NCBI GenBank assembly: GCA_036365455.1
Contig: JAWQUS010000007.1
Location: 15,950,001-16,014,000, forward strand
Source: Macrosoma leucophasiata
Lineage: Eukaryota; Arthropoda; Insecta; Lepidoptera; Hedylidae
Reading direction: 5' to 3'
Length of the DNA: 64,000 nt
The notes beneath the pieces were generated by a model. The model made no database searches and was not told the DNA's origin. It worked only from the letters and a program-made list of their open reading frames with translations. The position numbers were made by a program, and so were the translations under genes. Shown one piece after another: positions 1-11,335 of the stretch (its first letter is position 1; every line of letters starts with the position of its first letter).

Positions 1-485
1 CCAAATATGCTGCAAACCTAGTTTTTTTTACACACTTAGAGTATAGCTGCTCTAGATTATAAATAATCGTAATCTATCTGTCGGGGTTCCGCAAGAATTT
101 AGAACAAAAATCAAAACGCCTCTCTCTGGTCGCTCCGCGGCCGCACAAAACGCTATGAACGTTATTTATTTATTTATTTGTATTTGTAGAAACATGTGTT
201 ACAATAGCTGGTACTTTTTTAAATGTTTTCTTTTATTGTCCTTGCCAAGCGGTGAAGTAAATAATAAATAGTAACTGTTACATTGTACTTTTATTATGCT
301 GACTAATAAAAAAAACACTTATAAAAACAATTGCGTTATTGTAGAGTTCCATCAAGTATTTTGATTCCCAAAAGGGTTCCGTCATTTAAGAAGTTTGAGA
401 ACCACTGATCTAGAGAATATATATTATATCCACTAGGCCAATGATTTTATAAGGCAGCCAATCAAAATTTGGCCGCATTATATAT
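1..485. other. Unassigned AT-rich DNA
   Basis: I see no open frame or tRNA here. A phrase of the 'gggttccgt' type common in moth foldback repeats occurs at about 85 and 375, suggesting old repeat debris. Confidence 0.4.
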
Positions 486-1010
486 ACAGTGTGTCCCAGA
501 ACTCAACGTCAAGCCGAAACTGGGTGACAGGATTGATTGTAACCATCATGAGAAAAATCAGAAAAAAAATCTATCCCATATAGTTTGAAAATTATGGGCA
601 TTTAAGGAAAACCTAGAAATTCTGTTTATTGTTAGTTTCAAAGGCATTTAAGGAAAACGACTGAAAAACCTTCCCTCAAAGGAAGGTGTTTCAAAGTCGA
701 CAAAGTTTGAAAATTTTAAATTCAGTATAACAAATAGTCTAAATTCTAGGAAACTTGGGGTAATTTGTCATTATTTTAGACAGATGTTATTTAAGGTTAC
801 GGTTCCAAAGTTTAAATGAAAAAAAAATAATAAAAATTAACCACAATAACCGAAAAATGGTTATATTTTGACCAAATTTCTAGGTTTTCTTTAAATGCCC
901 ATTATTTTCAAACTACATGGGATAGATTTTTTTCTGATTTTTCTCATGAAGGTTACAATCAATCCTGTCACCCCCGTTTCGGCTTGACGTGGAGTTCTGG
1001 GACACCCTGT
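486..1010. mobile_element. Foldback DNA element with ~130 bp terminal inverted repeats
   Basis: The left end reads ACAGTGTGTCCCAGAACTC and the right end GAGTTCTGGGACACCCTGT. The inverted match continues inward for about 130 bases on each side (486-620 against 870-1010). Both ends abut TA-rich DNA, consistent with insertion at TA. No transposase frame is present, so it is non-autonomous. The superfamily cannot be fixed from the ends alone; TA insertion favours the Tc1/mariner or PIF types. Confidence 0.75.
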
Positions 1011-1129
1011 ATATATATATATATATATCAATTGCTGTTCGGTAGTCTCGCTTAAACTCTAGAACGACTGAACAGATATGGCTAATTTTGTATTTGAATG
1101 ATTTCTGGATCTTCATAAGGATTTATTTA

Positions 1130-1545
1130 TTTATTTCGTGCGACGGCACATAGGTGGAAAAGCACCCTGAGGCTGTACAGGATGACTTCATAATCTAAAG
1201 TCATTTTAGTTAGGCGGTCGGCGCCCAGGTCGTCTGTTCACCTCGTGGGGGCCTTCCTACGCTTCATCTTCTGGTAGGCGGTCTCAATTCGAGAACGCAA
1301 CTAGCTATGTGTGACCTGGTGACTGCCACTTAATTTCGAATATCTGTGGTTTCGGTATTCGGAGGGCTGTTTGTTACTTTGATACCCATGCGGATCTCCT
1401 CATTTCTGATTCGATCTCTAAGAAATTCCGCGAGCATGGCTTTCTCCGTGACCTTCCTGCCTTAAGGCTCATGGTGATGGTGAGCGACTACGTGTATGTT
1501 CCGTATGTCTTGACTCTGGCAATCTTCAGATAGGTACTGTAAAAA
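1130..1545 (-). mobile_element. Truncated 3' fragment of an RTE-type LINE
   Basis: This stretch is diverged but collinear with the RTE-like fragment at 15569-16085. Shared landmarks are 'cacctcgtgg', 'ctacgcttc', 'gcggatctcctcatttctga' and 'gagcgac'. In the other copy the minus strand encodes the C-terminal end of an RTE polyprotein. Here the frame is decayed and only similarity of order remains. Confidence 0.55.
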
Positions 1546-1549
1546 TAGA

Positions 1550-3213
1550 AATAGTTCTGTACTTATTTTTATTACTATTCTGTGATAACAGTTGGCGTGC
1601 TGCTACCAAAAAGACGAACCTTCGATGTTCGCTTACTTAGTGTTCCGTTGCCTACAACCTACAACCATCGACGACACACAGCTCCTACAAGGAACCCCTA
1701 TAATTTCGCCATGTCCGTGGGTCCGTCTGTCCGCAACTACTCTCTGAGACAAAATGTGTTAGAAAGCTGTATTATTTAAATTTGGTATGAATATAGGTAG
1801 GTACCTACATATAACATAGTTATGATGGCCACGTGGTAAAATACCGGCGATACCAGTATGGTCCAAATTAACACCCAAAAAACTCAGTAATTCGGCACTT
1901 ACCTTGATATCAAGGCAAAGATAGCTAGTAGATGATTATGGGATGTCTTCGATAAGAATACCTATAGGTACCTAGATAGGTACTTAATTGTTAAAAAAGC
2001 CGGCAATGATTGAACCTGCGACCTCAGCAAATATAGGTGTTACATCTAATATCTTTGGACCGCAGTATAAACCAGTCCAACGGCTTTACCACAAAGCTAC
2101 CGAAGATATATATGCAGGTACATACCATCACAGAAATGTCTTGTAGTCCTTGTAGATCACGTCGGTGGGATTGAGTTCAAGGCGTAATGCGGCCTCAGCC
2201 TATATAATTAGGTAGGTACATGAGATTGGTATTGTTGGTACCTATAATTGTCTATACCTACCTACTTATTCTTCATTAACATTATTTGTATAATTTTTGT
2301 ATTCTTACTGTCAAATTTGATTTTCTTTAATTTTATTGCATAAATTTATTTTGTGTTTCTGTTTATTTATTACCTATTGCTGTTTATGCTTTATGGGTCG
2401 CTTAACGGGCATTAAATGGGAGAAGGCTACGCAATGCCGACCCGTTCATAATATTATATCTTCCGACTTTCCTAAATATAATCCTCAACCCTGGAAACTT
2501 ATGGTAAGTTAGGTAGTGTCTGTCAGTTATTTGTTATTATATGTAGGCACTTACCTGATTAATAGATGCCGATTGTTTCATTTTCTACTTAGAAACCTGC
2601 AAAATGCATAAAACGGACTTGCATCATTCTTCAAGGACGAGTCCTTCCTTACAAAGGTTACACTAGTTACAGGGTCCTTTTACTCAAAGAATTTCGAGTA
2701 GATATGACCCTTAACCCTGGTGCTATTAGGATTTTTCTATTTTCTGGAAGTTTCTCAGTCCCACCCTCGAAGTTTGGTTATGTGCTCGGCGATGTCAATA
2801 CGTCAATAGACTCGCCACCTAGATGGCCAAAACGTAACCGATGAATCGTCGGTCGTATGCTTGATTCCACTTCTTTTTGCCACTTCAGGAAATACAGGTG
2901 TGAAGTTACGTGTTATGACGTGTTAATTCTGGTCACTTTCAAGACCATGCTGGTAGAAAAAAAACCTTTAAAAGTATGATGCCGATATTGATACCGTTCC
3001 GTTTCGGTAGACGAATTTTCAAGTCGAACTCAAAACTCGTCCAGCTATAAGTTATAAAGCTCACGTAAAACCTCATAAATCAGGTGGCCAGTGAACTTTC
3101 CAGTAAGTAGGCACCTCGTCTCACCGCCGGGCCGTAACTGCCTATATTTAGGTATGTAGTGATACTGGACACACGTTTCGTTGGTTGAAAACTTACCACA
3201 CTGCAGACTACTG
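1550..3213. other. Intergenic DNA with repeat fragments
   Basis: There is no convincing exon. 1685-1775 carries a repeat seen again at 16785 and 43308 ('ggaacccctataatttcgcc', then 'gtccgtctgtccg'). A phrase at about 2800-2850 ('aaaacgtaaccgatgaatcg') recurs near 30760 and 41085. The remainder is unassigned. Confidence 0.5.
2005..2105 (-). repeat. tRNA-like sequence with a long insertion
   Basis: On the minus strand the sequence opens CTTCGGTAGCTTTGTGGTAA (acceptor and D-arm like). It has a TGGACTGG anticodon-stem-like segment, then about 40 unrelated bases, then GAGGTCGCAGGTTCAAT, a T-arm and B-box-like end. Compared with the tRNA-like units at 7922-8135 it looks like the same family with extra sequence in the variable region. 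It is a tRNA-derived repeat rather than a working tRNA gene. Confidence 0.5.
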
Positions 3214-3490
3214 GTTACTGGTGGTAGAGCTCCAGTGAGGGACCTCGTGGGCGTAGCCACCATCGCATTACCTTATATACCTACTTACCGCTAAATGGTA
3301 GCGTTCAGCACTCGTGTTCCGGTCAGGTGGTGATGTACGGCCCTGTAATTTTTAGCACAGAGGCATTAGCACTTAGGCCTCAGGAGTGGTAACGCATCTG
3401 CATTTTGACCTTGGTCTTTTGTGTGGGTGTTATAGGCTGCAGTCATCACTTAACATCAATGTGACTTGTGTTGAATGATGCTTGTGTGTG
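3214..3490 (+). repeat. SINE-like repeat, family A, copy 1
   Basis: The copy begins TTACTGGTGGTAGAGCTCCA and ends in a 'gcttgtgtg' tail region. The same ~290 bp unit recurs at least ten times in this window with the same internal order (GTGTTCAGCACT, GGTCAGGTGG, CGGCACAGAGGCATA, GGAGTGGTAACGCAT, AGTCATCACTTAACATCAA). Copies are variably truncated, and the best ones finish in poly(A), which indicates retroposition. No clear tRNA A and B boxes are visible. Confidence 0.8.
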
Positions 3491-3532
3491 ATACTCACAC
3501 ATACAGGCATTAAATTTAGGTACCGTTTTCAG

Positions 3533-6500
3533 GAAGGTCCATCACGCATGCAGTGGCTACTGTCATACGAATACCATCGAATGTGGTTAGAGGAAAGGGA
3601 AGCATGGAAGAAACGCATGTATCCAGAAAACACTACAGTTAACGTCGATATTGTGAAACGTTACGTTTTAACTTTTAAGACGAATCATCAGATGCCGAAA
3701 CCTGAACAAAAAAAGCCATTCAAAATTAAAAAGTGACTGAGTTACATACCCATATAATTTTTACATATTTATGCTAGAGCACTTGCAAACCTGCCGCGCT
3801 CGTCAGTGAAACATAACCACCAGTATCATTCATGCGGTTCTCAAACTTTTAAAAAGACAACAGTTTTGCAAAATAGAAAAAAAATAATGGATCCCTAAAA
3901 ATTTGTTAAATAAATGAAAAAAAAAAAAAATACTGACTCTATCTTGAGGTCGCAGGTTCAATCCCTGCCGGAAGTCATTTTTTTCTTTCCTTTTTAAATA
4001 TCCAAATATGAAAAATAATGTGATACTTTGTTTTATGTGTAAGTAGGTACCTCAGTGGCGGATAAAGGGGGAGTCCGCCACGGGCCTCCGGTTCTTAGGG
4101 CCTCCAGAGGTCGACTAAGCCAGAAAGACTCGGGTTTGAATCATGAAAGTTTTTTAACAATGGAGACGTTCTAAAATGTATGGAGCTTGGGCCTGCACCT
4201 TGTACGCCATATTGAGAGAAGCATAAAATACTAAATCATTTTCAGCTATTCAAATCGTTATAAATACCTACCTTCAATTTATGGTCGTAAGTATATTTCA
4301 AAAACAAGAATGTCATAGTAGCAATATGGTGACATATTGTTGACGCTAACCTATCACGTGATATTTTACTGGTGGTAGAGCTCCAGTGACGGAGCTCGCC
4401 GGCGTAGGCACCACCGCATTACCTAATATACTTGTTACTAAATGGAAGTGTTCAGCACTATCGTGTTCCGATCAGGTGGTAATGTACGGCCCTGTAATTT
4501 CCGGCACAGAGGCATAAAACCTAAGCCCTCAGGAGTGGTAACGCATTTGCATTTCGACCTTGGGCTTTGTGTGGGTGTCTATAGGCTGCAGTCATCACTT
4601 AACGTCAATGTGAACTACATGCTTGCCACGTCCATTACATAAAAAAAAAATATCTCCTAACAGTAACTAATAAGTTATTGTGGTCTTGGTGACATCTTTT
4701 GCCCGTAGAGCCAGAATGTCCCACCAGTATTGTTGTCATACAAAAATTACATAATATTAGGTTGGGGAAAAAGTTTCTTCGCATTTTTTAAGATAATTCA
4801 AAACATTTTTTAATATAGTTTATTTAAAGTTAACTAAAGTATGCATGTACCATTTTGTTCGATAACCTTTTGCCATCTTGTAGGTAGGGACATGATCCCA
4901 TTGCTATAAAAATTTTGGGACTTCTCATCAAAATACCGCGACAAGTGGATTTGGCAGTCCTCTCGTGATGTTAACCTAACATTGCATAAATTATTCTGAA
5001 GAGACCGAAACAGGTGGAAATCTGAAGGTGCAAGGTCAGGACTATACGGCGGATGCATTAACACCTCCAAGCCAAACTCTCTTAATTTTTGCTGAGTGGC
5101 TATAGATGTGTGAGGTCTAGCGTTATCATGATGAAACACCACACCCCTTCTGTTGATCAATTCCGGCCGCTTTCACTCAACTACTTGCTTTAATCTCATC
5201 AGTTGTTCGCAGTAGAGTTCAGAATCGATAGTCCTGCCTGGTGGTAATAGCTCATAATGAATAATGCCCTTCCAATCCCACCACACACACAACATCACCT
5301 TATTTCGAGTTAACCCGGGTTTCGCCAGTCTGTGAAGCCTGACCGGCCTTTGACCACGACCTTTTCCGCACGTTGTTGTCGTACATGATCCACTTTTCAT
5401 CACCAGTTATCAGCTTCTTCAAAAATGATTCGGTTTCATTACGTCGTAATAAAGAATCACAAATGAGTACACGGTTCATTAGGTTTCTTTCAGTGAGCTC
5501 GTGAGGTACCCAAATATCGAGCTTTTTTTGTACCTAGCTTTTTTCAAATGCGCCAAAACTGTTTTGTGATCAATTCTCAGTTCTTCAGCTACGTCGTAAC
5601 TATTGATATGTCGATCTTGCTCCACTTTTTCAAAAATGGCATCCATTTTATCCGTAATAGGGCGACCAGAGCGAGGTGCATCTTTGACATCAAAATTTCC
5701 GGATTGAAAACGCTTAAACCAAATTTGTGCTACTCTCACAGACACTGCACTAGGTCCATAAACATCGCAATTTTTTTTCGCGGCTTGCGTTGCATTTTTA
5801 CCTTTTTTGCAGTAAAATTTTAAAATGTATCGAATTTCTTCATTAGATTCACTCATCTTGACAGTACGAAAAACAAATGAAAATCACACATTTGCCTAAT
5901 TTGAATTTGGAATTATGTTCTTTAAAATTTTAACTTTCAATGATACCAAAACCAGCCAGATACAAATACTACAGCCAAAGAGATTTTATTACAAGTTCAT
6001 ACATACTATAATGCGAAAAGACTTTTTCCCCAACTTATTATAAATATTTCCGACAAAAAAACAACGATTCAAAATATTTATTGAATAATTTTCCATGTTT
6101 CTTCAAAACAAACGTGATTTTCTTATAAAGATGATAGTACGGAACCCTTCGTGCGTGAGCCCGACTCGCACTTGGCCGGTTATATTCGAGTGGCGGTAAT
6201 GCATCCGAGACGTTCGTCACCGATACGCTTGAAATGCTGACTGATTCAGTGACTAAATTTAGAACAGTGTAATCAGGAGCGTCCTTCCTTATCTCCTCTC
6301 TTGCATTCTTATTAGGATCCTTAGCCGCTGAAGTACCTACTGGTAATCAGGGTCGGCTTAACCTATAGTGCAGGGTGTGAAATGCACACGGGCGCCGCGG
6401 CGCTCCCTAAGACAGTTCCGACGACGACGTTCCCAGTTACGACGGCGAAGAGCCGCGGGGGTGAGGGGTGGTCAAGCCTAGAGAGCGCCAAGGTTTCATT

Positions 6501-7389
6501 GTACAAGGGCGCTACACGAGCAAGAGCTGCCCCTGTACTGGTTATTAATAATGAAATAATAAGATGTTAATATAAGTGTACCTACTATCTAGGTTCCTTT
6601 TACAAAGTTCTGTAACATCAACATAAAACAAAGTTTTATCAATCAAAATGTAGTGTAGAGTGTAGGACCAGTGGCGGAATAAGGTTATCAGGGTCAGGGG
6701 CCCAGGGCGGCATTTGGCATTTGGAGGCCTACGAGCGTGCGGACAAGCAAAAAAGTAAAATTAAGGACCCCCCCCCTCCGTATGATTGATACATAATTGA
6801 TACATATTCTAAAATACACATCAAGAAAAACGCGCGAGCAAAAGAAAAACGACATTTCCCTCCGTAAGCTCTACCCATCTACAAATCTTTCATGATTCCC
6901 AGCGACCAGTCGATCTTTGGAGGACCACCCCAGCCCCTCCCCCTTTATTTTAGATTATTATTTGTCATTCTGAAGGAGATAATGTAGTTTTTACATTGAT
7001 TTTATCTAAATATGATCAATATTATTGTAGAGCCCCGACAATTTACTGGTGGAAGAGCTCCAGTGTCAAGAGTCGGGGGCGTAGGCAACACCGTGTCACC
7101 TAATCTACTTGCCGCTAATGGTATATGGTAGTGTTCAGCACTTTCGTGTTCTGCTCAGATGGTAGTGTATGGCCCTGTAATTTCCGGTACAGGACATAAT
7201 ACCTTAGGCCTCGGGAGTGTCAACACATCTACATTGAGATCACTGGTTTATGAGTACCTTCTGTACCTATTTAATCATAATATTCGTAATATTTCTTTCA
7301 GATTTGAAGCCATAAACAGCAAAACTTCAGATAAAAGACCGCCGGAAGATAAGGCCATGGCCTTTGAAAAATCAAAAAAAAAACAATAG
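3533..7389 (+). CDS. Partial host gene, last two coding exons (product not recognised)
   Basis: Exon 3533-3732 follows the acceptor ...CCGTTTTCAG and ends at an AAAAA/GTGACT donor. Exon 7302-7389 follows the acceptor TTTCTTTCAG and ends in TAG. The two join in phase (2+1) and give about 95 residues: a Trp/Arg/Glu-rich start (MQWLLSYEYHRMWLEEREAW), then a basic Pro/Lys stretch, then a lysine-rich tail ending KSKKKQ. An AATAAA lies 32 bases past the stop. Without splicing, the first exon would stop one codon later, so the join is probable but not proven. Upstream exons are not visible. I do not recognise the family; composition alone resembles small ciliary or sperm-type proteins, which is only a guess. 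A dead mariner and SINEs sit in the intron. Confidence 0.6.
3945..4000 (+). repeat. tRNA-like 3' half with TTTCTTTCC flank
   Basis: GAGGTCGCAGGTTCAATCCC forms a T-arm with a B-box, followed by 'ggaagtca' and a T-rich 'tttttttctttcctttttaa' flank. The same end is found on the tRNA-like foldback elements at 7922-8135 and 17067-17647. It is a truncated member of that family. Confidence 0.55.
4050..4110. repeat. Fragment of a 'CAGTGGCGG' repeat
   Basis: The phrase TCAGTGGCGGATAAAG followed by 'agtccgccacgggcctccgg' recurs in related form near 6667, 10407 and 49260. It is probably the terminus of a short DNA element. Confidence 0.35.
4364..4650 (+). repeat. SINE-like repeat, family A, copy 2 (near full length)
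   Basis: It starts TTTACTGGTGGTAGAGCTCC and runs through all family landmarks to 'ccattacataaaaaaaaaa'. The poly(A) end marks it as a retroposed copy on the plus strand, inside the intron of the 3533-7389 gene. Confidence 0.8.
4760..6035 (-). mobile_element. mariner transposon, copy 1 (inactivated)
   Basis: Terminal repeats GGTTGGGGAAAAAGT (left) and ACTTTTTCCCCAACT (right) are flanked by TA, the mariner target duplication. The minus strand encodes a mariner transposase in pieces: an N-terminal helix-turn-helix part (5856-5479, MSESNEEIRYILKF...), a middle part (5403-5173) and a C-terminal part (5160-4834) with HHDNARPHTS and YSPDLAPSDFHLF. The last two motifs hold the second and third acidic residues of the DD34D catalytic triad. 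Frameshifts near 5535 and 5400 and an in-frame stop at about 5170 break the gene, so this copy cannot move itself. A second copy at 50154-51638 is damaged differently. Confidence 0.93.
4834..5856 (-). pseudogene. mariner transposase pseudogene (copy 1)
   Basis: The start codon is at 5856, just inside the right terminal repeat. Order of parts: DNA-binding N-terminus with RSGRP linker, then LTRNKVMLCVWWDWKGIIHY, then DNARPHTS and PPYSPDLAPSD, ending EQNGTCIL. Full mariner transposases are about 340-350 residues; the pieces add up to this. The reading frame changes near 5535 and 5400, and a stop replaces a codon before RPELINRRG. Confidence 0.88.
6130..6185 (-). repeat. Terminus of a foldback repeat, family D
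   Basis: 'acggaacccttcgtgcgtga' followed by 'gactcgcacttggccggtta' matches, in reverse, the ends at 35097, 53815 and 55079 (ACCGGNCAAGTGCGNGTC...GGGTTCCGTA). Only one end is present. Confidence 0.55.
6186..7042. other. Intronic DNA, unassigned
   Basis: This lies in the intron of the 3533-7389 gene. A slightly GC-rich stretch (6370-6540) has an open frame but no splice context or family motif. 'agtggcggaataagg' at 6670 is a fragment of the CAGTGGCGG repeat. Confidence 0.35.
7043..7245 (+). repeat. SINE-like repeat, family A, copy 3 (3' truncated)
   Basis: TTACTGGTGGAAGAGCTCCA, CAACACCGTGTCACCTAAT, GTGTTCAGCACTTTCGTG and GGCCTCGGGAGTGTCAACAC appear in family order. The tail is lost. It lies just upstream of the terminal exon at 7302. 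Confidence 0.7.
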
Positions 7390-7420
7390 TAATCTATTTT
7401 GAACCTTAAATAACCTCACT

Positions 7421-7426
7421 AATAAA
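7421..7426 (+). promoter_or_regulatory. Poly(A) signal for the 3533-7389 gene
   Basis: AATAAA lies 32 bases after the TAG at 7387-7389. Distance and strand fit the 3' end of that gene. Confidence 0.55.
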
Positions 7427-7921
7427 GCACAATTTACTTGTAATTCATGTTAAAATAGAAGTGAATTATTGAATATTATGAAGCTGACTACTATTTGCTT
7501 TTATTTTCTATACACACCCGCGCAGTCTGACGTAGACGGCCTTACAGTAAAACTTTCGTCGGCCAACCACATTCAGGGGGCAGTTTGGCTCTAGGGATAC
7601 TAGGTACTTATGTCACATATCAGCTGCTGTCAATTGCAGTTTTTTTTTTTTCTCTAACGAGGGACAGCTACCATCCCTTTGCTACCCCCTGGCGACGCCC
7701 ATGTTCTTTTAATTCTTTACAGTCACTAGATATACACGGACGGGTGCAAGTGAACATTTTCAAAAAGTGTATCTACCTACGAGGAATAATTCATATTTAT
7801 TAAACGTACCAATTGACAACGGAATAAATGTGACTTTCAATCCGACTAATGCCATTAAATTTTTATTCCATAAATTCGAAGCCAGCCGCAGTCGCTATTC
7901 ACTTTAGTCACTATGTTATTG

Positions 7922-8135
7922 GAAATTAAAGAAAAAGCGGAAAGAAAAAATTGACTTCGGGCAGGAATCGAACCTGCGACCTCAAGATAACCAGTCCAGC
8001 TGCTTACTTCGCCGAAAGCCGAAACCGAAGTACTTCGGTAGCTTAGAGGTAAAGCGGCTGGTCTGGTTACCCTGAGGTCGCAGGTTGGATTCCTGCCCGA
8101 AGGTAAATTTTTCTTTCAGTTTTTTCTTTAATTTC
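7922..8135. mobile_element. Hairpin element made of two head-to-head tRNA-like units
   Basis: The outermost ends GAAATTAAAGAAAAA (7922) and TTTTTCTTTAATTTC (8121-8135) are perfect inverted copies. Inside each end lies a tRNA-like sequence: minus-strand at about 7952-8015 and plus-strand at about 8028-8102. The plus unit starts ACTTCGGTAGCTTAGAGGTA, has a TGGTCTGG anticodon-stem-like segment, and a T-arm GCAGG-TTGGATT-CCTGC with a perfect stem. The whole folds into one long hairpin. Related single units occur at 2005, 3945 and 17154. The ends and symmetry indicate a foldback DNA element carrying tRNA-like sequence rather than a pair of tRNA genes. Confidence 0.65.
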
Positions 8136-10406
8136 TAAAGTTCACTCGCATGTGTTATTGCGAAAAATAAATAGTACAATCGCTATGTTATTTGTATAGA
8201 TTAAATTCGTGACTATATTATAGGTAGGTATATAAAAGCATCTAAACCTAGAGACATGCAAATTGGAAGGTGTGTTCGTTAGACTGTAGGTCTATTCTAC
8301 TTCTTCCACCAAGAAAATTCCCACTGGAGTGAGAGAAAATCTAAGAGTGAAATATCTTTATAATTTGTAGGCACCGTCGCGTCGTATGTCGAACCACGAA
8401 AAAAGTGAATAGGTATCAACTTACCATTTTTTCAAAGTCCTAACCTAAGTGGGAAAAAACAAAGTGAAAGATTGTTATAAATAATAATTATTATTTTATT
8501 ATTTATGAAATATGTATAACATAAAAATATCAGGTGGTAACCGTTAGATGAAATCGAAGATTATTATTATGATAATAATTTGTTTTTAGACATAGGCGCA
8601 ACTTGCAAAATTTTTAAAAGCCATATTCATTATATTTAATAAGGAACTTTTATTTTGTAAAATTATACAGTTAATGAAAGCAATTCTATAAAAAACGATT
8701 TAAAGATTGTCGTAAGATTGCTCCTTGTTGGTGTATACATCATATTTGAGCTAGTTTCCTTCAACACAGATGTACCTATACATTCCAGAAGAATGAGTCC
8801 ATAGTTAGATGATGCAATGCTGAAATGCCTATTCATTCTATCAGTTTTCATATTATTTTGCAGTTCCTAATATTTATTGGAGTATTTATCTTTTTAAACA
8901 ATACATATTTATGTTTTTAAGTTGTTCTACCAGGTTATCATTGAGACTAAGGCATTGTTTGTACATAATCAGGGCGCTTTTTTAGAAGTCCCGGAAATGT
9001 CGAAACTAACGGTTTTTTTATGTCCATGTACCAGTCTATGACTTGGGCACTGGGACAAAGTCACACAAGTATTTATGATCTTTCATAGTAAAGTTAAATA
9101 AATTACACCAGCTATACACTGAGAACACTTCGTAAATTATTGCTTATCGTCGTGCTACCATGGACACACATGAGAATATTCAATTTTATGACTTAAAATA
9201 TGTGATGTGATACAAATTGGGAGAAATATTTCCATGGACATCCGGTGCGCAACTTTAAATATTAACAGAAAACCTTCAAAATATATATTTTAACATAGAT
9301 ATTAATTAAAATAGTCTTCTTAAACTAACTACCTAAATACTGTAAATACTAATCATTCAGGGACATCTTTTATAAAAACACTCTTAACAACTTTTAAAAT
9401 CGCAAACAATACATTATTGTACGCCTGTATTTTCCCAAAAGTGTAGATGTAGACTGAAGTATACACCTACATACGTACGTTTTACTAAAATGTTAAAATC
9501 AATTCAATCGCCAAAATAAAAAAGTTACCTACATAATACTATTACACTAAAGTGAAATAAACAACTTTGTCAAAAAGGAAGTGTGCCTCAACTAACACCC
9601 ATATTCTAAGTCGTAATCTCACCCTTACTCAATGGAATTGGTATTGTTAGTTATAACCAATAACGTCAACTCGACATTCTCCCTCCGTTTGAGGTAAGAA
9701 AGCAATTCTCAAACTCCACGTCACGACCTACCTTGAAGTTTCGAGGAGTATTTACGCCATATTCTTGCGCTCAATAAGTTATTCGTGTCGGAACTGTCTG
9801 GAAATATAATTAAATACCATATTTTTCTATAAAAATGGATTTTCAAGACAAGATAATTCACATCACATGATAATCCATGCTGAGTTACTGTCAAAATACA
9901 ACCAAGAATATGAATTTCGAGGCGTCCTCATAAAGTATCTTAAGCTGTGTGTGAGTCAAGCAATGTTTCAAGTAACGTCTTAGAATATAGGTGTCAGTGT
10001 CCATTCATGTGACCGTATGAAATAAAAGTATCGTAGTACACATTTCAACTCATAAATTGTCCATCCACCACCACATCATCAACTCGAGCAGTTTAGTATT
10101 ATTTGTATAAAATGATCTATTGCAAGGCAAACTGTGTAAGTTCTTACTGCAAAAAAAATCTTATCAATTAGCGTCATGACTGTATCGTCGTCTCGCCTCA
10201 GGAGAAGTACACGGACCTCTGGGTGGAATGGTGACGATTCTTTCCAGAGATCATATGTGTGCTTAAATATATAAAGTTACTTTTAATGATAAATCATATG
10301 TCAGTATAATAATTTCGTAGTTTTGAAATTATACTACTTATTAGTTCATTATTATAACTAAGCAATAATTTGTATTATAATTTGATATGACATTTTAAGT
10401 AACAGC
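8136..10406. other. Long AT-rich intergenic stretch, no gene seen
   Basis: This lies between the poly(A) site of the plus-strand gene and the 3' side of DNAJC7. I found no exon with splice signals, no tRNA and no recognisable repeat terminus. Confidence 0.5.
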
Positions 10407-10626
10407 AGTGGCGACCTTAGCTACTGCGAGGCCGTATGCAGAAGACATTTGCGAAGACCTTTGTCTTTAAAAATATGAAACTGCAGAAACAGCCCACGCA
10501 TGAAGCCTGGAAAGGAACGATATGTACCGCTTGACACTATAAAATAATTGTCAAAAATTCCACTCAAGATTATGATGCTTTGGGTGATGGTCTTGTTAGC
10601 AAACTGTACCTAAGCCCGCCACTGTG
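10407..10626. repeat. Short element with CAGTGGCG inverted ends
   Basis: The left end CAGTGGCGACCTTAG and right end CTAAGCCCGCCACTG are imperfect inverted copies about 220 bp apart. Similar single ends occur at 4050, 6670 and 49260. It has no coding capacity. A CAG...CTG terminus suggests a hAT-type MITE, but no convincing 8 bp duplication is visible. Confidence 0.5.
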
Positions 10627-11222
10627 TAGGTAATGTTTAAGGGGTCGTTGAAATGAGAAAATAATCCGTAACAAGAAAACTAACAAATAGGTTATTTCTC
10701 AACTATTCTTCAAGAGAATACTGGCTATTTAGCATTTATGGTGTACCAATAATTACCCGAATTTGGACTTCTCAAATGTTTAATGACAACATAAAAATGA
10801 TAATATTACTTATTCAAATCAGTCTATACCTACTAAGTTAAGTATTGTACATAAACAATACTCTAAACTTAACCAATTATTTCTATGCATTTATGATTAT
10901 GATTAATTTATTCAAATTCAAGAATAATTATTTGCATATTACAAAATTTCCGTTCAGTAAGTAGACAATACATAATTATATTATATAAGCAATCAATTTT
11001 TTTATTCAACTTTATACTGAATTTATTTAAAGCAAAGACATGTTATGATGTAATTTTTGGTTTATTTACATATTTGGTATTATTAGATTGGGTTAACATG
11101 ACCGGAAATATATGTAACATTTCAATTGCCAAATCAATATATATGTGGAATGACATGTTCAGACGTTTTTATCATTATATGCTGTGAATACAACAAATTT
11201 ATCACACTGGTTTATCATTGTG
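10627..11222 (-). other. Probable 3' UTR or downstream region of DNAJC7
   Basis: This follows the DNAJC7 stop codon on the minus strand. TTTATT (minus-strand AATAAA) occurs at 11061, 11022 and 11001, any of which could be the poly(A) signal. No coding signal is seen. Confidence 0.45.
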
Positions 11223-11335
11223 TTAACCGAACTGGAAACTAAAGGGGGAACCAGGGAATCCACCGCCAGAATGAAAATCGAAGTGCTGTCCACCAGAGTT
11301 GAAGAATGTCCGGAATACCACGTTGGGGTCAATAT
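11223..11335 (-). CDS. DNAJC7: DNAJC7 terminal exon, isolated 6.5 kb from the rest
   Basis: The acceptor ATTTTACAG precedes ATATTGACCCC. The exon encodes [11 protein letters not shown], then a Gly/Phe-rich run ending FSFQFG and TAA. Joined to the single G left by exon 7 it reads [13 protein letters not shown], matching the Gly/Phe-rich C-terminus of this family. Intron 7 (11336-17877) contains an RTE LINE, a LINE fragment, a MITE and tRNA-like repeats, so automated annotation could easily lose this exon. Confidence 0.92.
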
